Part shown: piece by piece, positions 59,001 through 64,000 of the stretch | Layout: each line of letters opens with the position of its first letter | How positions within the stretch are numbered: the stretch's first letter is position 1 | Origin: Chromobotia macracanthus | Taxonomy: Eukaryota > Chordata > Actinopteri > Cypriniformes > Botiidae | Assembly (NCBI GenBank): GCA_036877525.1 | Contig: JAZGTH010000062.1 | Location: 7,562,501-7,626,500 of the forward strand | Reading direction: 5' to 3' | DNA length: 64,000 bases | Notes under the pieces: model-generated | The model's input: the letters and a program-made list of their open reading frames with translations, nothing else | The model's database searches: none | Told to the model about the DNA's origin: nothing | Position numbers and translations under genes: made by a program

Positions 59001-61138
59001 TCTCCCATTAGACAAAAAAACGCATGTTCCTGGGGATGTCACCTGGTACAGAAATTGAAAATCAGAGACAAAAATATTAACTTCTGCATGATCACTGTAC
59101 AAGTAAATATTACGATTGGTCAGAATTATTATTGATTTGTCCCGCCTTTCCCACACTAGGACGCCTGGGTAAAAAGTGACATTGAGGCAGCATTTTCCAA
59201 AAGTTTAACATTTTTCAACTCTTGGTGACTGAAAATAAACTGCCTAGCACTCAGCATGAAATAAATGGTCATCTTGCCGTGTGACCGTTTGACAAACAAA
59301 AGTGCAATGTTTCCATTGCAGGCAATTGAGGAAATACACTGACCTAAAAAAAACACTTTGGTGAACACACAGCCTACAATTGTGCTTGAACATAATTTAC
59401 TGAAAAGGAAATATTCAGGTGTATCTTTCTCCAGGGGCATGACTAGACTTGTGAAGCCTGTGGAATGATATCAGCTTCTGTGACTGATGTGGACCTGTAG
59501 TTCTCACATTAGTTCCTGTATCAGGGGCTGTTTAGCCAAATGTTTTGGTTTGTTGCCAATGTGTGACTAGCAGGGATGCAAGCTACACACCTTTTAGCTA
59601 TATTTATCTATATTTGAAACTAGCTGTTCATTGAAATGTTGTAGACCTTAAGTATTAAAATCACTTAAAAGTGAAATTTAAAGGTTCAGTTCTTTGAAAA
59701 ATCATTACAAATGTTTTAATAATGTTCTAATATATTTAAAATACACTCCACTAACACCTGTCATGAATATCTCACCTTTTCCCTATCTCCTTTACAAGGA
59801 AGGGCAAGATTTCTGCTTGCATGTCAGCATTTTTCATTGTCTTTAGAAATGGGTCATCTGAACATTAGATAAGGGGCCTCTTGCAGTATTTAAAAGGAAC
59901 AATGGCCAGCTGCCAAAAAGGCTGTTTAGTGTTAAAAATGGATTTGCATTTTTTGTGCCTAGAAGATTGACAACATTCTGTCACAATCTACTGTCTAAAG
60001 TACTAGAATATGTTATCAGAAACATTTGGCTTTGACACAAAACCACAACGCAGAGCAATGACGTTTTTCTCACCCTCTATTATTTTTCTTCCTGTAAAGA
60101 TCAGCTATAGATACAAATCTGCAGGGATTTTTGCTTTAGGTAAATAATGGGATGCATCTATTTTGGAAGGTTAAGGAAATTAGTTCAGTTTGAGGATGCC
60201 ATTGGTGGCAGGAGTGCTTGGCTGCTTGTTTGTAAATATTCATCTTTGGAATAAAGACAACGAGTACAGGTATTACAGTAATGTTGGTAAAGTTCGTACA
60301 GTAAACTAGGAACCACCCATAATCTTTCCAAACGAAAGCTTCGCCTTTAATTTAGTGTTGCTTTAAGAGCACGGCTGTTCAGTCAGATGCCCTCAACAGA
60401 AGACAGAAGCAGCTGTCTAGCATTGTGTGTGTGTGATAACCTGACTGTGTTTCTCTAGAGACCGTCTGCAGTGCTCCACTCTCAGACTCTGTTGTCTTTT
60501 GTTTCCTGCAGTCCATCACTTCCTGATCTTCTGCCCCCTTCTGCTTTTGTCTTCTGTTCAGTTCCTCTCTCTATCTCTGTCACTGTCTCTTTCACACACT
60601 TATAACTCTCTGTGGTCCCTGTTCACACCTGCTATTAACATTCACCTCAGTGATCTGGATTACAAGTGATCAGCCTGTTTGAACCAAACTGTAATAAACT
60701 TTACTGCCTTCATTTTTTTAAAATGAATTTGTCTGCACAAGTCATTTTAACTGGTTTTAAGTTGTTTTAACATAAGAAATAATTGAAAAATTGCTTAACC
60801 ATATTGATATGTTTCAAACATTTAAATATATTTTAAAATGTTGAAATGACTTGTACGTGGATTAAACTTAAAGGCAGCAAAGTTTTTTCCATTGCAGTTA
60901 TCTACACATATGTCCTGTAAAAGCACTGTGGCTTCTGGTAAGGTCTGGTTTGGTGACTACATAAGTTTTAAGTTTAGAGAAATTAAGTAGAATTTATTAA
61001 CATGTACCTGTATTATTATTATGCTATTTTATGGTTCATAAATGTTATGGTTTTATGGTTGTTTTCTTTGAAGTTGCATGTAAGCAGCAAATTTTAAAAC
61101 TGGTCAAGTAAGTGCAATAGGTATGCCAGTGGTGTTTT

Positions 61139-61447
61139 GATGGCATTGCTGGAAGTCTTTACCCTCTTCTGGAAGTCAGCCTAAGTTCAGCGATCACTGC
61201 TGAGTCTAAATATGTACCTCTAACATCCACAGCATTTTAAGAATCTGCAGTATTTATCTGACTCCAGTTTACTTTTGTTTACATGTTCTAATCTAGAGCG
61301 GTCCAGCTCCACTTCTGTAATGGGACAGTTCACACAGAAATGAAAATCTTCCCTTATTTTACTCATCCTCATGTCATTTCAAACCTGTATAACTCTGTTG
61401 CTTCTGAGGAACACAAAAGATATTTAAAAGTATGTTGGGAACCACAC
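61139..61447 (+). repeat. Direct duplication, copy 2 (cyfip1 intron 1)
   Basis: This is the counterpart of 58675-58975, about 2.46 kb downstream in the same orientation, with few substitutions and an extra TTCTGTAA-like 8 bp after GTCCAGCTCCAC. Here the family B element continues to its right end. Confidence 0.85.
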
Positions 61448-61617
61448 AATGGTGGCACCCATTGACTTTTACTGTATGGACACAAAACCACATTTTGAGA
61501 CATTTCTCAAAATATCATCTTTTGTTTTCCACTGAAGAAATTCACACAGGTTTAAAGTAACAAGGGTGTGTAAATGGTGGAAGAAGGTTCATTTTTGGGT
61601 GAATTATCCCTTTAAAA
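61320..61617 (+). repeat. Family B palindromic element, copy 4 (complete)
   Basis: The left arm GGGACAGTTCACACAGAAAT and right arm TTTTTGGGTGAATTATCCCT form terminal inverted repeats. The centre includes CCATTGACTTTTACTG. Confidence 0.7.
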
Positions 61618-62366
61618 CCTCATTGTCTTCCTCTTTTAATCTTTTGTCCTTTCACTGTCCCATCGGTCACTTCTGTGTATGTGTCAGCATTAATAAAAAA
61701 GCTTTAGGTTTCCCCCTGAAAAGAGGAACATGGGGAGTAATAATTCAGACTTCAAATGTAGCTGGAAACTTTCGTTTTGACATTCAGAGCTGAGAGGTGT
61801 GAAATGTTGCCCTGCAGTTGCATCAGTAAGAAAGAGAGCAGATAGGCATGCTTTAGATCTTATTTCTTCCTGTCATCTATAAAACCTCTTGCTTACCTTT
61901 GCCCTGTTGCCATGGTTTCAGCAAACAGTTCCTTTATGCGTGTTGATGCTTGATATCAAAGCATCGTGTAGCGAGACCATTGTGCAGGGCTCCAGCAGAT
62001 GCATTTTTGTGATTGAAAGAAACATTGTATGCTATATGTACTGAACACCGTCAGCTGTCATTTTAAGTGGCGTCCAGTTTTCATTTTAGTAATAACAGTG
62101 GTTGGTTTTGCATATTTAATCTTTTGGCATTATATATTATTTATTAAGTACTGATTTAGAAAACAATTGATTAGAGGATACAGTATTTAATAAAAAGGGC
62201 AGGCACATTGCATTGTGGGATAGAGTGTTCCTTGCCAGCTGCTCTGTTTTGTTTTGCACATTTTGTCAAATGTTTTCATTCAGTAGGTGTTCCATGCACA
62301 CAGAACATGTACATACTGAGTCTTCCATGTATTTCATCTTTTTTGTTTTCTCCCCTGTTTAGAGTC

Positions 62367-63904
62367 ATGACGTCTACAGTGACCCTGGAAGATGCTCTGT
62401 CCAACGTGGACCTGCTGGAGGAGCTGCCGCTCCCAGATCAGCAGCCCTGCATTGAACCTCTGCCCTCCTCCCTCATTTACCAGGTAACACCTGTCCCCAG
62501 ATCAGAAGATTAGTTTGTCATAGTTCCAGCCACAATAGATGCTCAAACAACTTTGTTGTCAGCTCTGACTGCTGTACTGTAAACATCATCCAGTATAGCC
62601 ATGATACTAAAGACTACAGTACAAAATTGTACAAAGCAGATCTACAGTGACAAAAATGCCTCAAATATTTAAAATATGGAGCAGCTCCATAAAATAATTA
62701 ATTTATTACAATGCTTCACACTGTCTGTTATTGTCACCCTCAGCCCAACTTCAACACCAACTTTGAGGACCGCAATGCCTTTGTGACAGGCATCGCCCGC
62801 TACATCGAGCAAGCCACGGTTCACTCCAACATGGTAAGAGCTCTCTCAACATCTCCACCAGGGCTTTGTTTGTCAAAAGTATCATAAGCTTAGGTATATT
62901 GTAGCACCAACTGGCACCAATGGCCTCTAAGATTAACTTCACTCATGAGGCTAAAGATTTCAGGGCCATTTTTTTACCTTTATGAGGACAATTTTTATAA
63001 TTACATTATTAAATGTATATGTGTTGTATATAATGTCAAATGCTTAAATTGATTAAATTAGAGCAGATCTGAAAATAGTGCTGTAACAACACGTTTGTTT
63101 TCACATTTCATTTTAATCATTTGTAATAAATATTGTTTAACTAGGCAGGAGTATTTTTTGCCCCTTTAATTTGAATTTGGGTGGAAGTTTTCCTCATCTC
63201 TGTGGCATTTTTGCCCCAAGCCCTGTTAATTTCTGACCCTGATCTCCACACAATCTAGGTGATTAACTCCACCTCCACAGGCTTTTATTCACAGAGTTAA
63301 GTCTAACCTCAGCTCTGAACCTGACCCTGACTGTTTGAACCAGTCCATCTCACCAGCTCTCTGGTAGCATGGCTAAAAGAATCTGTCAGTGGCCTGAATG
63401 GTTTTAAGACAGCCCATTAGAGGCCTTCATTCTGATTCAAGGAACCTGGCCAGGCAGACTGCTCTGCTCTTTTGTGTTGAATGTGAACTGCTATTCACTA
63501 TTAGTGAGAGTTAATGGCTGTCAAGGAGTGTTTGGCATCAATGAATTTAACAGTGTGTCTGAGTGCTGCAGTGACAAACACACATGCGCTTCCTGGGGAC
63601 AGTATGTGTGTGTTACACAGGAACACACTGTGAGAGTGTGAAAAGTTTTGTGTGTATTCATACTGTTAGGACACTTTTCCAAAGTTTCTTTAAGAGTTTT
63701 TAATATCCCTGTGGGTTAATCTGTGTTTCAGAAATAAATTTGATGTACTTTGAAATCTGCTTTATGCACAGCAAGTCTATATGCATTCCATCATTTATTT
63801 CATGGTGAGATCTTGCTGCATTGCAGAATGAGATGTTAGAGGAAGGTCAGGAGTATGCTGTGATGCTCTACACATGGAGGAGCTGTTCAAGAGCCATTCC
63901 TCAG
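62367..63904 (+). CDS. cyfip1: Cyfip1, first 95 codons (gene continues past the window)
   Basis: CYFIP1 (Sra-1) is the Rac1-binding subunit of the WAVE regulatory complex, controlling Arp2/3 actin assembly, and partners FMRP/eIF4E in translational control. Coding exons are 62367-62483, 62744-62833 and 63827-63904, all phase 0, encoding 39, 30 and 26 residues; the full human protein is about 1250 aa. The N-terminus MTSTVTLEDALSNVDLLEEL is diagnostic. QPNFNTNFEDRNAF and EEGQEYAVMLYTW match CYFIP1 rather than CYFIP2 (ANFDTNFED, EEGHEY). The first coding exon has 4 nt of leader after a TGTTTAG acceptor. The coding frame is open at the last donor (GTAATT, 63905). The tubgcp5 relic upstream supports the cyfip1 assignment. 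Confidence 0.96.
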
Positions 63905-64000
63905 GTAATTAAGTCACACCACAGGCCTCTCATGCTCCAGGCCTCTCATGCTACAGGCTTATGATGTTATAAGTTCCTCATGTCATAGGCTCCTCACGGT

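Noticed and set aside
1..64000. CRISPR arrays, bacterial operons, prophage or integrase genes
   Set aside because: None seen; the window is spliced vertebrate DNA.

Overview
The window is vertebrate nuclear DNA, most likely from a cyprinid or related ray-finned fish. The genes are intron-rich, with exons joining into proteins close to the human sequences. Introns and intergenic DNA are AT-rich and full of teleost-type repeats: tRNA-derived SINEs, short inverted-repeat DNA elements, a LINE relic, and AT, CA and GATA microsatellites. No bacterial, CRISPR, operon or phage feature is present.

Layout, left to right. Positions 1-3000 hold repeats and one unassigned candidate terminal exon (minus, 1343-1483). 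jade3 (minus, CDS 3554-8290, ten coding exons, 794 aa) and rp2 (minus, CDS 12558-16076, five exons, 376 aa) follow in tandem. rp2 lies head-to-head with slc9a7 (plus, CDS 17081-42637, sixteen exons, 698 aa), with about 1 kb between start codons; a palindromic RFX-type X-box lies in that interval. slc9a7 converges on chst7 (minus, one coding exon, 48250-49506, 418 aa). An inactivated I-like LINE (minus, 50783-53015) comes next. It is followed by a decayed tubgcp5 relic (plus, 53735-55190) and the 5' end of cyfip1 (plus; candidate CpG-rich first exon near 56380-56709, first 95 codons at 62367-63904, running off the window).

Gene order and relative strands of jade3-rp2-slc9a7-chst7 mirror human Xp11.3, and tubgcp5-cyfip1 mirrors human 15q11.2, so the window joins two conserved blocks. 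The products do not form one pathway: chromatin acetylation scaffold (Jade3), ciliary/Golgi ARL3 GAP (Rp2), trans-Golgi/endosomal cation/proton exchanger (Nhe7), Golgi chondroitin/GlcNAc 6-O-sulfotransferase (Chst7) and WAVE-complex subunit (Cyfip1). Nhe7 and Chst7 both act in the Golgi, but that is only an observation.

The most notable points are the tubgcp5 relic with several independent lesions, three candidate U12-type introns in slc9a7 (one AT-AC), the X-box upstream of the ciliary gene rp2, and an approximately 300-bp direct duplication in cyfip1 intron 1. Exon boundaries come from splice consensus, reading-frame continuity and remembered human protein sequences. UTR limits and repeat family names are less certain.
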